A stretch of DNA of 64,000 nt from Algoriphagus taiwanensis (GCF_036245645.1 NZ_BTPE01000007.1:1-64000), one strand, 5' to 3'; shown: positions 52,497 through 61,569, counted from the first letter of the stretch. Notes: generated by a model from the letters alone, not told the origin. Made by a program: numbers and translations.

Positions 52497-52526
52497 AAAA
52501 AAGCCCCTGAAAATTCAGGGGCTTTG
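52497..52526 (-). terminator. Terminator after the MBL-rhodanese gene
   Basis: A GC-rich stem of about 9 bp (GCCCCTGAA paired with the TCAGGGGC side) with six T residues on the minus strand, 22 bp after the stop of the MBL gene. Confidence 0.9.
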
Positions 52527-52547
52527 AGGTGAATTACAAATTACTCC

Positions 52548-53897
52548 TTAGTGAGCAACAGGTACCTGAAAGTCCTTAATCGCTTCACTGAAATCAAAAA
52601 CTTCAACGCTTTCGACCTTGCCTGCCACAATACTGGAGCCTGCCGCTGAGCGGTATCCTCCTGCACAGTGGATCAAAACAGGCTTTTCTGTCGGGATCTC
52701 CTGAGCCCTTTCTCTCAACTCCTGAAGCGGGATATTCAAAGCTCCCTCGAAAATCGGAGAGTTGGCATGCTCATCACGGCTACGGATATCCACGATGGTA
52801 AAGGCGTCCTGATTGGCTTTGAAACCTTCCACATCAAAAGAAGTCCCTTTTTCGGTCATTCCTGCCGGATTGACCACGGCGCCATGGATCAATTGCTCGT
52901 ATCCGATTTTGGCAGATTTGGTGATCAAAATCTCCAATTCTGCAGCTGAATCAGCGACTAGGAAAAACTTCTCCTCAGGACCTACAATGGATCCCAACCA
53001 AGTCTCGAACTTGCCGCCATTCATGATATTGATTGCTCCGGGGATATGACCCTGTACAAACTGCTCGTTCTTTCTGGCATCGATGACCAAAGCTCCCTCA
53101 GGAAGTTGGGATCCTTCCGGCCAAATGCTTACCTGAGAAAGTGAACGCTGGTAAGATGGTGCACCTTTCTTGTTCATATCCACATCATAGCCGAAGTATT
53201 TTGGGATATACGGCTGTCCTTGGAGCAAGGAGTCCATGAAGGTCTTTTCGTCCAAATCAGAAAACGCCCAGTTGGTGGCACGCTGCTCACCGATGGTAGA
53301 CTGACGGGCATCGCTTAGATTTTTTCCGCAAAGTGATCCCGCTCCATGTGCCGGGAATACCAGGATATCATCGGCAAGAGGCTTCAGCTTATTCTGAACG
53401 GTGTGGTACATCATTCGAGCCAATTCCTCCCGCTGAGCGGTCATATTTCCTGCTTTTTCTCTCAAGTCAGGACGACCCACATCTCCGATGAATAGGGTAT
53501 CTCCTGAGAAAAGGGCATGGTCTTTTCCGTTTTCATCCTTCAGCAAAATGCTGATCGAATCCGGAGAATGACCTGGAGTGTGAAGGGCATGGAAAGTAAC
53601 TTTTCCCATGGCAAAGGAATCTCCCTCATCAAATCCGGTATGAGGATACTCAGCACCCACCATTTTGGAAACATGGATCGTCGCTCCTTCATTTTTGTGA
53701 AATTCCAAGTGTGAACTCACAAAGTCGGCATGAGGGTGAGTCTCAATGACTGCCACGATTTGGGCATCATTTGCCTGGGCAAAGTCATAGTATTGCTGTG
53801 GATTTCTTCCCGGATCCACTAGAGCTACTTTTCCTTCAGATAGGATGGCATAACTTGCGTGAGCTAGCCCTTCGTCATAAAACTGTTTGATATTCAT
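52548..53897 (-). CDS. MBL-fold hydrolase with two rhodanese domains
   Basis: 449 aa from the ATG at 53897 (MNIKQFYDEGLAHASYAI). Residues 1-250 are a metallo-beta-lactamase domain with THPHADFVSSH (metal ligands), TPGHSPDS and a later His in FPAHGAGSL. Residues ~265-350 form a rhodanese domain with no catalytic Cys (VADSAAELE), and ~360-449 a second with catalytic Cys in IHCAGGYRSAA. This order matches persulfide-dioxygenase-type sulfur-handling enzymes. The likely role is sulfide or persulfide detoxification. Cytosolic; a -7 promoter element lies 30 bp upstream. Confidence 0.9.
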   Translation of the reverse strand: MNIKQFYDEGLAHASYAILSEGKVALVDPGRNPQQYYDFAQANDAQIVAVIETHPHADFVSSHLEFHKNEGATIHVSKMVGAEYPHTGFDEGDSFAMGKVTFHALHTPGHSPDSISILLKDENGKDHALFSGDTLFIGDVGRPDLREKAGNMTAQREELARMMYHTVQNKLKPLADDILVFPAHGAGSLCGKNLSDARQSTIGEQRATNWAFSDLDEKTFMDSLLQGQPYIPKYFGYDVDMNKKGAPSYQRSLSQVSIWPEGSQLPEGALVIDARKNEQFVQGHIPGAINIMNGGKFETWLGSIVGPEEKFFLVADSAAELEILITKSAKIGYEQLIHGAVVNPAGMTEKGTSFDVEGFKANQDAFTIVDIRSRDEHANSPIFEGALNIPLQELRERAQEIPTEKPVLIHCAGGYRSAAGSSIVAGKVESVEVFDFSEAIKDFQVPVAH

Positions 53898-53926
53898 GGT
53901 CGTGTAATTTTTCTGTTTTGATAGTA

Positions 53927-53934
53927 CAAAGGTA
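53927..53934 (-). promoter_or_regulatory. -7 element for the MBL-rhodanese gene
   Basis: TACCTTTG on the minus strand, 30 bp before the ATG at 53897, a good TAnnTTTG match. No -33 element is found at standard spacing. Confidence 0.4.
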
Positions 53935-54031
53935 AAACATGACAAAAATCAGTTCCGGTGATCGAAATCACTTAAGAAAAATCCAAGTTCCCCAGAGAAA
54001 TCCTTGAAAATTAACCTTTGGAGAGGTAAAC

Positions 54032-54544
54032 TTGAATCAAGCAAAACAAATTCCCTTGAGACCCAAGAATTTTTCCCATCCCTTTTCTTTCCTTTTTCTA
54101 GTTCTCCTTGCCCTGATTTCCTTTTCCTGTAAATCAAAAAAGAAGCTGGCTGAAGAAAGCCCGGCATTCACTGTAATCCAGACAGCCAAGTCCTACCGGG
54201 GCACTCCCTACAAATTCGGAGGAACCACACGAGCCGGAATGGATTGTTCTGCTTTGGTATTTCATGCCTACTACTCGGTAGGCATCAATCTCCCCCGAAT
54301 GTCTGCCGATCAAAGCAAAGTAGGCCAAAAAATCAAAATCCAGGAAGTGCAACCCGGTGATTTGCTGTTTTTTGCCACAGGTAGGCGGAAAAATCAAGTT
54401 TCACATTCAGGAATCGTGACAGAAGCCGGCAAAGAGGATGTCCGGTTTATTCATGCCTCGACATCTCTTGGAGTCACTGAGGACTATCTCAGTAATTCCT
54501 ATTGGAAAAAAGCCTTCCTTTTTGCCACAAGGATATTGGAATAA
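54032..54544 (+). CDS. NlpC/P60-family lipoprotein (peptidoglycan endopeptidase)
   Basis: 170 aa. The start is TTG at 54032, supported by a strong Shine-Dalgarno-like GGAGAGG at 54020-54026 with 5-nt spacing and by the lack of any earlier ATG that keeps the signal peptide. A lipobox ends SFSC (about residue 34). The NlpC/P60 domain has the catalytic Cys in MDCSALVFH, a His in QVSHSGIVT and a further conserved His in RFIHAST. It cuts peptide bonds in peptidoglycan at the cell envelope. Monocistronic, convergent with hmuY. Confidence 0.88.
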   Translation: MNQAKQIPLRPKNFSHPFSFLFLVLLALISFSCKSKKKLAEESPAFTVIQTAKSYRGTPYKFGGTTRAGMDCSALVFHAYYSVGINLPRMSADQSKVGQKIKIQEVQPGDLLFFATGRRKNQVSHSGIVTEAGKEDVRFIHASTSLGVTEDYLSNSYWKKAFLFATRILE

Positions 54545-54567
54545 AAAAAGAGCACCGAAGTGCTCTC
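54542..54567 (-). terminator. Terminator after the heme-uptake operon
   Basis: A perfect 7-bp stem (AGAGCAC/GTGCTCT) with a CGAA tetraloop and seven T residues on the minus strand, between convergent hmuY and the NlpC/P60 gene. Confidence 0.85.
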
Positions 54568-54598
54568 TCTTACCCAGTTAAAAAAATCTATCCAAAAC

Positions 54599-55204
54599 TC
54601 AGAAATTCATTGATCCATTGGTCTGGAGCACATATCTGAACGTGTAATGTGCACTTGGTGTGGTCATGGGGTTGATTTCGGCTACCGGAGGATTTCCCTT
54701 GTAGTAGCTCAAAATTTCAATCTTGGAGTAGTTTCCAGCCGCAGTCTGGACCAAAATCACCCGGCCGGGAATAGGAGTCACGGTAAATGTGGCCGGATTG
54801 TAATTGTACCATCCACTTCCACTTCCTGTCGGAATTGCAAAGGTAGATTGAGTGTCTGTCGCAAAAACGGCACTGGCAGGCACCGAGGTGATCTCCTCGA
54901 AAATCCCTGTTACTACAGCAGCTCTCACATTTTTAGAGGCATTGACCCGGATGGTCGTGCCCTTGAAGGCCAAATCCCAGTCTTCGGATTCACTCACGAG
55001 TGAATTGGTCTCAAGACTGAAATATTGGAAAGGTCTTTCTTCTGTCACTTGTCCGGTCACCCGGTCGATCACATCGTTTGGAGCGGCTAGGTCGGTCACT
55101 AGGACAGCTTCCAATGCCACAGTAGGCTCAGGAGTATCTTCACTACAAGAAGCAAATAGTCCAAGAGATAGGAATAGAAATAGCGGTTTTACTAACGTTT
55201 TCAT
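54599..55204 (-). CDS. hmuY: HmuY-like heme-binding lipoprotein
   Basis: 201 aa. The lipoprotein signal ends FASC (Cys20). The mature part is beta-rich with FQYFSLETNSLVSESEDWDLAFKG (two blocks), a typical HmuY stretch in which residues after the DWDLAFKG strand line the heme site. HmuY proteins capture heme at the cell surface and hand it to a TonB receptor. It is the last gene of the hmu operon, 18 bp after the receptor gene. Heme ligands cannot be identified with confidence from sequence alone. Confidence 0.88.
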   Translation of the reverse strand: MKTLVKPLFLFLSLGLFASCSEDTPEPTVALEAVLVTDLAAPNDVIDRVTGQVTEERPFQYFSLETNSLVSESEDWDLAFKGTTIRVNASKNVRAAVVTGIFEEITSVPASAVFATDTQSTFAIPTGSGSGWYNYNPATFTVTPIPGRVILVQTAAGNYSKIEILSYYKGNPPVAEINPMTTPSAHYTFRYVLQTNGSMNF

Positions 55205-55222
55205 TTGTAATTGAGGTTTGAT

Positions 55223-57526
55223 TTATTTTTGAATAAGGTTTGCAAAAGGGATTCTCAGCCCGGCGAAGACGACTCTGCCGGGATTATTGGGTTGTTGAGG
55301 AGTTAAAGTTCCCAAGAGATTGGTCGCTCCAGCCTCAAGGAAAATTCCTGAGGAAAGGGTCTTGGTCACTGTGAGGTTTAGACTCACCCAACCCTCGGCA
55401 TATTCTTGATCGTCATCGAGAATTAGGTTGCCGTTCAGGTCAGCAAATCCAAAACGACCTCTGTAGATAGCACGAAGGGCCCAATCCGTTCCGGTCCAAT
55501 TTTCCCGGTAATTGATCTTGAAGTTTCCACTGTGACGGCTTCTGTTGAACAAGCCCCCATAATCTGACCTTTCCACACGGGTAGTCCTGTTTTGATTGTC
55601 TCTTTTGAAGACTTCTCCTGCTTCTATCCTATCCAGTACGTCTTTGTCATAAGAATCCAGAAAAGCATAGCCTAGACTCAGATTAAGGTTGGGAGTAGCC
55701 TGAAAGCTGATGTCAGCTTCCACACCTTGAGTGACTACTTGTCGAATGTTGAAATAGGAAAAGGCATTTTGGCCGGTGACCAATTGTGCGATAGGGGCGG
55801 TTTCGATAAGGTTATCAATGTTGTTCCGATAAGCATTGACCTGGATTAGCCATTGAGTATTCGGCTTCCAGCGAAAACCTGTATTGATAGCCACCGAGTT
55901 CTCAGCAGTGAGCTCTCCCAAGGTCTCCGGCTGAATCAGAACTCTTGCCACCAATCCTTGATCCTGAAGTCGTTGAATTCCCTCTTCTGCCAATAGGGCA
56001 CCGAAGACAAAGTACCCGGATGCGGCATTGTTGAAGTTGAGCAACAGCTGACGAAAATCCGGCGCCTTAAATCCAGCCCCAAAGGAAGCCTGCCAGCTGA
56101 ATCTGTCAGAAAAGCGATACTGCCCTGAAATTTTTGGGCTGAGTCTATTTCCATATTGGCTATGAAAATCCGCTCTCAAACCGGTGACCAAATTGACTCG
56201 GACATGCGGGTCCCACTGATGCTGAAGGAAAAAGTACCCCGCATCAAAACGATTCAGATCGTCGTATCTGGTGGCTTCCACCGTTTCTACCAAATGCCCC
56301 ATACCCAGGGTAATCAGATTTTTGGAATTCGCCTGCCAGTCTGTTTGCAATTCTGTTCGGTGATAGAATTGATTAAAATCCTGGAAATCAAAGGCGCTGC
56401 CATCACTCTGAAATCGAGTATCTGAAACTGTGGAAAACCAAGAACTCATGCCCCGAAGGGTGAAAAGAAGGTTTTCACTGGGTCTAAACCGAAGTGTTGG
56501 GTTGAAGTTGAAATCCCGTCTTGAATTCTCCATTACCAGCATTTCAGGAGAAGCGCCGGAGGTTTGCATTTGCCCTGAGGAATTTTCGGAGTAGCCTCTG
56601 AGGAAAAGGTTCAGGTCAAATTTTTCGTTGATTTTACCTCCCAATTTGACTTGGGCAGTTTGTGCTTGATAGGGGTTTTGAGTTTGTCCAATAGTCTCCG
56701 GAGTGAGATCAAATCCTGCTGTAGAAAAATAATCATAGAGGATTTTTGCCTTCCATTTTTCACTTCCCAAACCAATCTCTGCATAGGGATTCCAGGTATT
56801 GAATGAACGATGCCTTACTCCTAAGTCTACTTGAGTGCCTGAATCCGTGGGTTTGGTGATGATATTGATCACGCCTGCCATGGCCTCGCTTCCATAAATC
56901 GCACTTGAGGGACCTCGAAGGATTTCTATCCGCTCGATGGAGGAGACGGAAATTCGGTCCAAATCAAAGGTACCCGCCGTCCGGCCGATCAATGGTTCGC
57001 CGTCAAGCAGAATCAGAATGTAATCCGAATCCAAGCCTTGCATTTGCAATCCTGCCCCATGGTCTGAAGTGATCTGAAGGCCGGTTTGCTCGCGCAAAAC
57101 TTCTGAAAGTCTCAATCCCCCGGTTTGTTGGATTTTTTCCGAATTGAGGACAGTGACCGGCATGGGAAGATCTTCCACCGTTCGGTCAGTACGGGTGGCA
57201 GCCACCACCACTTCCTGGAGTGTCCCTGTTTTTTCCTTCAAAACCACCGCATCTGCCTGCCTCCATTCCTCCGGGCTCAGTTTTTTTGTCTCAAAACCCA
57301 TCGCAAATACGAGGATTTCTCCCTCCTGAACCGGAATGGCAGGTATCTCTCCTTTGTCATTCACTGGAATGGGAGCTGTCCCATTTACCTTGATGAGTGC
57401 ATGAGGAATTGGGTTTCCCTGAGCATCCAAAATTTTCTTGGCTCCATCACCCGCCCAAGCCAATCCAACTAGGGTGAAAAGGAGAGAAAACAGAAGCTTG
57501 AATTTATTTGGATTAATTCTAAACAT
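55223..57526 (-). CDS. hmuR: TonB-dependent heme receptor, HmuR-like
   Basis: 767 aa from the ATG at 57526 (MFRINPNKFKLLFSLLFTL), which gives a signal peptide. A small N-terminal sandwich domain (~25-110) is followed by the TonB box and plug (~115-225; TLQEVVVAATRTDRTVEDLPMP in two blocks), then a beta-barrel ending GLRIPFANLIQK. A heme-receptor-like FKAP block (GFKAPDFRQLL) is present. It imports heme through the outer membrane and receives it from HmuY, encoded just downstream. It lies 41 bp after the HemS-type gene. Confidence 0.9.
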   Translation of the reverse strand: MFRINPNKFKLLFSLLFTLVGLAWAGDGAKKILDAQGNPIPHALIKVNGTAPIPVNDKGEIPAIPVQEGEILVFAMGFETKKLSPEEWRQADAVVLKEKTGTLQEVVVAATRTDRTVEDLPMPVTVLNSEKIQQTGGLRLSEVLREQTGLQITSDHGAGLQMQGLDSDYILILLDGEPLIGRTAGTFDLDRISVSSIERIEILRGPSSAIYGSEAMAGVINIITKPTDSGTQVDLGVRHRSFNTWNPYAEIGLGSEKWKAKILYDYFSTAGFDLTPETIGQTQNPYQAQTAQVKLGGKINEKFDLNLFLRGYSENSSGQMQTSGASPEMLVMENSRRDFNFNPTLRFRPSENLLFTLRGMSSWFSTVSDTRFQSDGSAFDFQDFNQFYHRTELQTDWQANSKNLITLGMGHLVETVEATRYDDLNRFDAGYFFLQHQWDPHVRVNLVTGLRADFHSQYGNRLSPKISGQYRFSDRFSWQASFGAGFKAPDFRQLLLNFNNAASGYFVFGALLAEEGIQRLQDQGLVARVLIQPETLGELTAENSVAINTGFRWKPNTQWLIQVNAYRNNIDNLIETAPIAQLVTGQNAFSYFNIRQVVTQGVEADISFQATPNLNLSLGYAFLDSYDKDVLDRIEAGEVFKRDNQNRTTRVERSDYGGLFNRSRHSGNFKINYRENWTGTDWALRAIYRGRFGFADLNGNLILDDDQEYAEGWVSLNLTVTKTLSSGIFLEAGATNLLGTLTPQQPNNPGRVVFAGLRIPFANLIQK

Positions 57527-57567
57527 AAGTTGAAAATTTTGGCGGAGGGGAAGCCTCCGCCGGTATT

Positions 57568-58617
57568 TTAATTGAGGGTATCCAGTAGGGCTTTCCACTC
57601 CGGCTTTTGGGGGATTCCCGGCTTTCTCAGTCCGAAAAACTGAGCGATCATTTCTCCTTCTTGATCAAACAGTTCCAGAGAGGAAACCAAACCTTCGGTC
57701 GTATTCTTGTGCACTACAAAGGCTCTTGCTATCTCTTTTTCATTCAAATGCATATTGAATTCCGGGTCCATCACATTCAGCCAGTCGCCCATAAGTCGGA
57801 TCGTTTTTACCTTTCCCTGATGGATCTGAATATTCCCCATGTTGCCTGCAAAAATCATGATAGGAAGTTGAGTCTCGGCAGCGGATTCCAGAATCTTTCG
57901 GGTAGAAAGTCTGTCCACTTCATAAGCCCACTTGTCATCGATCCACTCTACTGCGTTGAGTCGGTTGAGTTTGTATTTACGCAGCATTCCAAAGAAATCA
58001 TGGGTGTCCTTCATGTTTTCCCAGTCGGATTTAAACCCTTCCTGATCAAGCTCTTCCTTGCTGACATATTCTTTGGCTGGGAAAGATTCCAAAGTCAACT
58101 CCGGGTTTTGCTCCTCTGCCTGATGATCTCTGACCAATTGCTCAGCAACTTCCAGATTCGTCTCATCCTGAAAAAAGATCTTCATCACCGCATTTCCCTC
58201 CTTGTCAAAATACTGAAGGCTGTTTTGAGGTCCTCTTGGAGTGTCATTGGACACCGCAAAGCCGAATTTCCAAGCCCCGAAGAATACGCGCTGCTCAATA
58301 GGCCCGATCACCGTGCCGATATGCTGAGGGCCTGCCTGCATGATATCGATCTTTTGAAACGTGCCTTTGTGCTCTAAAACGCAACCTTGATTTCTGGTCA
58401 GGGACATGACTTTACCCAGTTTTGGAAACTTCTGAACCTGATCTACGAAGTCTTCTTTCAATCGGATCACATTTTCCCCGATTCCGGTTGCAAGAAGTTC
58501 TGCTTCTGATACGCCTAGCTTTTGTGCCGCATCGCGGATTCGGAGTTGAGGCTCTTTGGATTTTAACTCTTGCCAGGCATTTTTTAGGCTGGATGTAGTG
58601 AAGGTTGCAGTTTCCAT
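57568..58617 (-). CDS. hmuS: HemS/ChuS-type hemin-degrading factor
   Basis: 349 aa from the ATG at 58617; the upstream extension overlaps hmuV and has no homology. Two related HemS domains in series; WQELKSKEPQLRIRDAAQKLG and VMSLTRNQGCVLEHKGTF are typical of the first, and the second has IPIMIFAGNMGNIQIHQGKVK-like blocks. It binds heme in the cytosol and is implicated in heme transfer or breakdown. It differs from the HmuS (CobN-like) of Porphyromonas. It starts 1 bp after the ABC ATPase gene. Confidence 0.9.
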   Translation of the reverse strand: METATFTTSSLKNAWQELKSKEPQLRIRDAAQKLGVSEAELLATGIGENVIRLKEDFVDQVQKFPKLGKVMSLTRNQGCVLEHKGTFQKIDIMQAGPQHIGTVIGPIEQRVFFGAWKFGFAVSNDTPRGPQNSLQYFDKEGNAVMKIFFQDETNLEVAEQLVRDHQAEEQNPELTLESFPAKEYVSKEELDQEGFKSDWENMKDTHDFFGMLRKYKLNRLNAVEWIDDKWAYEVDRLSTRKILESAAETQLPIMIFAGNMGNIQIHQGKVKTIRLMGDWLNVMDPEFNMHLNEKEIARAFVVHKNTTEGLVSSLELFDQEGEMIAQFFGLRKPGIPQKPEWKALLDTLN

Positions 58618-58618
58618 A

Positions 58619-59422
58619 TTAGGCTTGTTTAGATTTTGAAAGATTGGAAAAGGAATGAGCAGAAGTACCCACAATCCAGTTGCCGTTGAGTGGATTTTTC
58701 ATCAATTGGACCGGATAATCGAAAACCTGAGAAAGCAGCTTTTCTTCCATGATTTCATTGACCGGACCCACTTTGGCTACGAGTCCATTTTTAAGCAAAG
58801 CAATTCGATCGGCGTATTGCGCTGCCAGGTTGAGTTCATGAAGGATGACTAAAATCCCGATGTTTTTCGATTTGAGTTTTTCAAGAATTCCCAGCACGGC
58901 ATGCTGCTGCGCAATGTCCAGGCTGGAGGTAGGTTCGTCTAAGAGGAGGTATCTGGGGAATGGTTTGCTTTCCCAAATCTGCACCAAGACCCGGGCCAGC
59001 TGTACCCGTTGTTTTTCTCCTCCCGATAGGTGCTGGTAAAGCTTATCCTGAAGATGAGCTGTGCCGGTCAATTCGATTACCTCCTCGAGGATTTTTCTGG
59101 GATTTTTGGCTTTGACGGCAATCATGCCGAGTTCAATGACTTCTTTGGCAGTAAATGGGAAATTCACGGAAGAATGCTGAGGCATTACTGCTCTTACTTC
59201 GGCCAATTGTTGGGGCTTGAGGGAGCCAATCTGCAGGCCGTTGTATTCCACCTGTCCATGACTGCAGGGGATTTCTCCCGAAAGAATCTTAAAAAGAGTC
59301 GATTTTCCCGCTCCGTTGGGACCGAGCACAGCCAGAATTTCCCCGGGCTGAATCACCATATTCGCCTGATCTACGATTGGCTTTTTTCGAATGCAAAAAT
59401 GGATGGCTTGAGCACTAAGCAT
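58619..59422 (-). CDS. hmuV: Heme ABC transporter ATP-binding protein
   Basis: 267 aa, cytosolic ATPase. Walker A GPNGAGKSTLFKI (about 35-47), signature LSGGEKQRVQLARVL, Walker B YLLLDEPTSSLD, and the switch His in VILHELNLAAQYADR. It powers heme import with the HmuU permease and overlaps its stop codon by one base. The N-terminal extension before Walker A is normal for the family. Confidence 0.95.
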   Translation of the reverse strand: MLSAQAIHFCIRKKPIVDQANMVIQPGEILAVLGPNGAGKSTLFKILSGEIPCSHGQVEYNGLQIGSLKPQQLAEVRAVMPQHSSVNFPFTAKEVIELGMIAVKAKNPRKILEEVIELTGTAHLQDKLYQHLSGGEKQRVQLARVLVQIWESKPFPRYLLLDEPTSSLDIAQQHAVLGILEKLKSKNIGILVILHELNLAAQYADRIALLKNGLVAKVGPVNEIMEEKLLSQVFDYPVQLMKNPLNGNWIVGTSAHSFSNLSKSKQA

Positions 59423-60474
59423 TAGTTTTTGGATTTATGAAGTTGGAAAATCAAAGCGATGAAAAACGGAGCTCCCAATAGGGCTGTAATCACACCAATG
59501 GGCAATTCGGCAGGAGCGACCCAGGTCCTTCCGATCAAATCGGCCACGTTGAGTAAAATAGCCCCGAGCAGGAATGAGGCCGGCAAAACCAAGCGATGAT
59601 CCGCACCAAAACCGATACGAATCAAATGGGGGACAATGAGCCCCACAAAACCAATCATCCCGGTAAAGGCCACCCCTACGCCCACGATCAAAGCCGTCAG
59701 CGTGAGCAATTTGATTTTGGTTTGTTTCACGTTTACCCCCATGTGGAAAGCCTCCTGCTCGCCCAAAGACAGGGCATTGAGGTTTTTGCTTTCTCCAAAG
59801 AGAATCAGGGAAGGCAAAAGGATCAGTAAAGCAGCCAAGGGAACTTTGGCCCAGGTAGAACCTCCCAAATCACCTAAGCTCCAAAAGGTGAAGCTTCTCA
59901 AGGCTGCATCATCTGCATAAAACAAGGTCAAGCCAATCAGGGCTCCTGCCAGAGCATTGATCGCCACTCCAGCAAGTATTAAGGTAGCGGTGTCGCTTTT
60001 TCCTCGTCCTCCTAAATAATAAACAGCCAACACATGAACCAATCCTCCCAAAAAGGCAAAGAAAGGAAGGCCAACAGTGCTGATCAGACCAAAAGCTTGA
60101 GTGAGCGTGGGGATCAATACCAGGAAGATCACCGCAAACAAGGCGCTTCCGCTACTGACACCGATCAGCCCTGGTTCCACGAGAGGATTTCTGAACAGCC
60201 CCTGCAAGGAAGCTCCCGCAATTCCTAACCCTCCACCGATCAAGGTCGCCATTAGAATTCTGGGTAAACGAATCGAATACAGTACATTGACTTGCTGTGC
60301 CTCATAGGGTGCCCAGTCGAGTGGAAAAAGAATAGAGACTACCTGAGCAAAGGAGATGGTAAACGCACCTTTGGACAGGGAAAAAAGTCCCAGAACCAAT
60401 AGAAACACCAGCATCCCCCCTATCAATAGGGAGTGGACTTTAGATTTGCTATGGGTCAAGGACAAATTATTCAT
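59422..60474 (-). CDS. hmuU: Heme ABC transporter permease (FecCD family)
   Basis: 350 aa, about ten transmembrane segments. The conserved PRILMATLIGGGLGIAGASLQGLFRNPLVEPGLIGVSSG (two blocks, residues ~68-105) is the FecCD/BtuC signature, and GFVGLIVPHLIRI near residue 268 is the coupling helix that contacts the ATPase. It forms the membrane channel for heme import and lies 3 bp after hmuT and overlaps hmuV. Confidence 0.94.
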   Translation of the reverse strand: MNNLSLTHSKSKVHSLLIGGMLVFLLVLGLFSLSKGAFTISFAQVVSILFPLDWAPYEAQQVNVLYSIRLPRILMATLIGGGLGIAGASLQGLFRNPLVEPGLIGVSSGSALFAVIFLVLIPTLTQAFGLISTVGLPFFAFLGGLVHVLAVYYLGGRGKSDTATLILAGVAINALAGALIGLTLFYADDAALRSFTFWSLGDLGGSTWAKVPLAALLILLPSLILFGESKNLNALSLGEQEAFHMGVNVKQTKIKLLTLTALIVGVGVAFTGMIGFVGLIVPHLIRIGFGADHRLVLPASFLLGAILLNVADLIGRTWVAPAELPIGVITALLGAPFFIALIFQLHKSKN

Positions 60475-60477
60475 GAC

Positions 60478-61341
60478 TTAGGGTCTTACTGCTTTTGCCA
60501 ACTCCAGGGCCGCCTTACCCGCTCTTGGTCCGAAGGCTGATAAATAGTGTCCGTCAAAAACAAGGATTCGGTCATTTTTGAATGCCTCTGTCTCCTTAAT
60601 TCCCTGTACTCCGGCAAGGCCATCTTTTCCACCCAGACTTTCAATTCCTGATTCGAAAAGCACGAGATAATCTGGGTCGATCGCAACCAGAGCTTCGGGA
60701 GTAAGAGGGATAAAATCTTTAAATCCTGTGGAAGCAGACTGAATTCCAGCCATTTCAAACATTTCCGTAGCGAAAGTTTCATCACCCGCAAGAAAAACTG
60801 TCTCAGGGCCTCTAGCCATAATAAATGCTGCTGAAGGATTTCCGCTTTGGGAGCTTAAAAATTCCTTCAATTCCTTTTGGTCTTGCTCTATTGAAGAAAT
60901 GAGCTCATTCCCCTTTTCTTCCGCCTCAAATAACTTGGCCAAGTTGCTGATGAGGAATTTGGTCTCCTCGAGATTTTTGGGTTTGGGGAAAAGCTTAACC
61001 GCGATGCCCGAGCTTTCTAATTGGGCAATTACCTCCTCATTAAGATATCCCTCCTCAATTAGGACCATTTCAGGTCCGAGCGAAAGAATGCCTTCTGATT
61101 TGATCTGGTTTCTGTAACCGATGCTAGGCAAAGCCTGCATGGATGCCGGATAGGTAGAGGTCCGGTCTGTGGCAATAATTCGATCGCCAAAACCCAAGGA
61201 ATGGACAATCTCGGTAATTGTGCCACCCGCTGTGATGATTTTTTGAGGGACAAGAACAGACTCCTTTTTGCTCTCCTGAGGTCCAGAACAGGACATGATC
61301 AGGAAAAGTAAGGATGTGAATAAAGAATAGTTGGCTTTCAT
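60478..61341 (-). CDS. hmuT: Heme ABC transporter substrate-binding lipoprotein
   Basis: 287 aa, first gene of the operon. The lipoprotein signal ends IMSC (about Cys18). The class III periplasmic-binding fold contains GGTITEIVHSLGFGDRII, TSTYPASMQALPSIGYRNQ (with a conserved Tyr in the YP block) and LIEEGYLNEEVIAQLE. It binds heme in the periplasm and delivers it to HmuUV. The ATG is 1 bp after an operator-like dyad, so binding of a regulator there could block translation as well as transcription. Confidence 0.92.
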   Translation of the reverse strand: MKANYSLFTSLLFLIMSCSGPQESKKESVLVPQKIITAGGTITEIVHSLGFGDRIIATDRTSTYPASMQALPSIGYRNQIKSEGILSLGPEMVLIEEGYLNEEVIAQLESSGIAVKLFPKPKNLEETKFLISNLAKLFEAEEKGNELISSIEQDQKELKEFLSSQSGNPSAAFIMARGPETVFLAGDETFATEMFEMAGIQSASTGFKDFIPLTPEALVAIDPDYLVLFESGIESLGGKDGLAGVQGIKETEAFKNDRILVFDGHYLSAFGPRAGKAALELAKAVRP

Positions 61342-61401
61342 TTATTTAGACTGAATCAAAACATGGGCAAAATTATACTTAATTAGATTCAGTCCAAATA
61401 A
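61342..61401 (-). promoter_or_regulatory. hmu operon promoter flanked by two related dyad operators
   Basis: Minus-strand promoter TTTG (61395-61398), 19-nt spacer, TAATTTTG (61368-61375). Two copies of the dyad TTnGA-N5-TCnAA flank it: 61346-61360, beside the hmuT ATG, and 61383-61397, over the -33 element. As 16-bp arms (61342-61357 and 61386-61401) they are inverted relative to each other with one mismatch. A metal- or heme-dependent repressor is the obvious candidate but is not identified. Confidence 0.75.
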
Positions 61402-61539
61402 ATTTTAATGAAATAATTTTATCAATCCCCTAGGCCGGATTTATAGATTAGAGAAAAAGGAAAAATCTTCGGCTGAAAAGGCTAGGTGCAGGTCTGCTGA
61501 GGAAAAGAGAGACATTCGGGATTAATTTTCCAAATATCC

Positions 61540-61569
61540 TTTGGGATTAGCTGTTTATGACTAATTTTG
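61540..61569 (+). promoter_or_regulatory. atpD promoter
   Basis: TTTG (61540-61543), 18 nt, TAATTTTG (61562-61569), predicted start about 40 nt before the atpD ATG. The remaining gap 61402-61539 shows no gene. Confidence 0.7.

Noticed and set aside
57607..58377. 256-codon plus-strand open frame inside hmuS
   Set aside because: Shadow of the HemS-type gene; no homologous features of its own.
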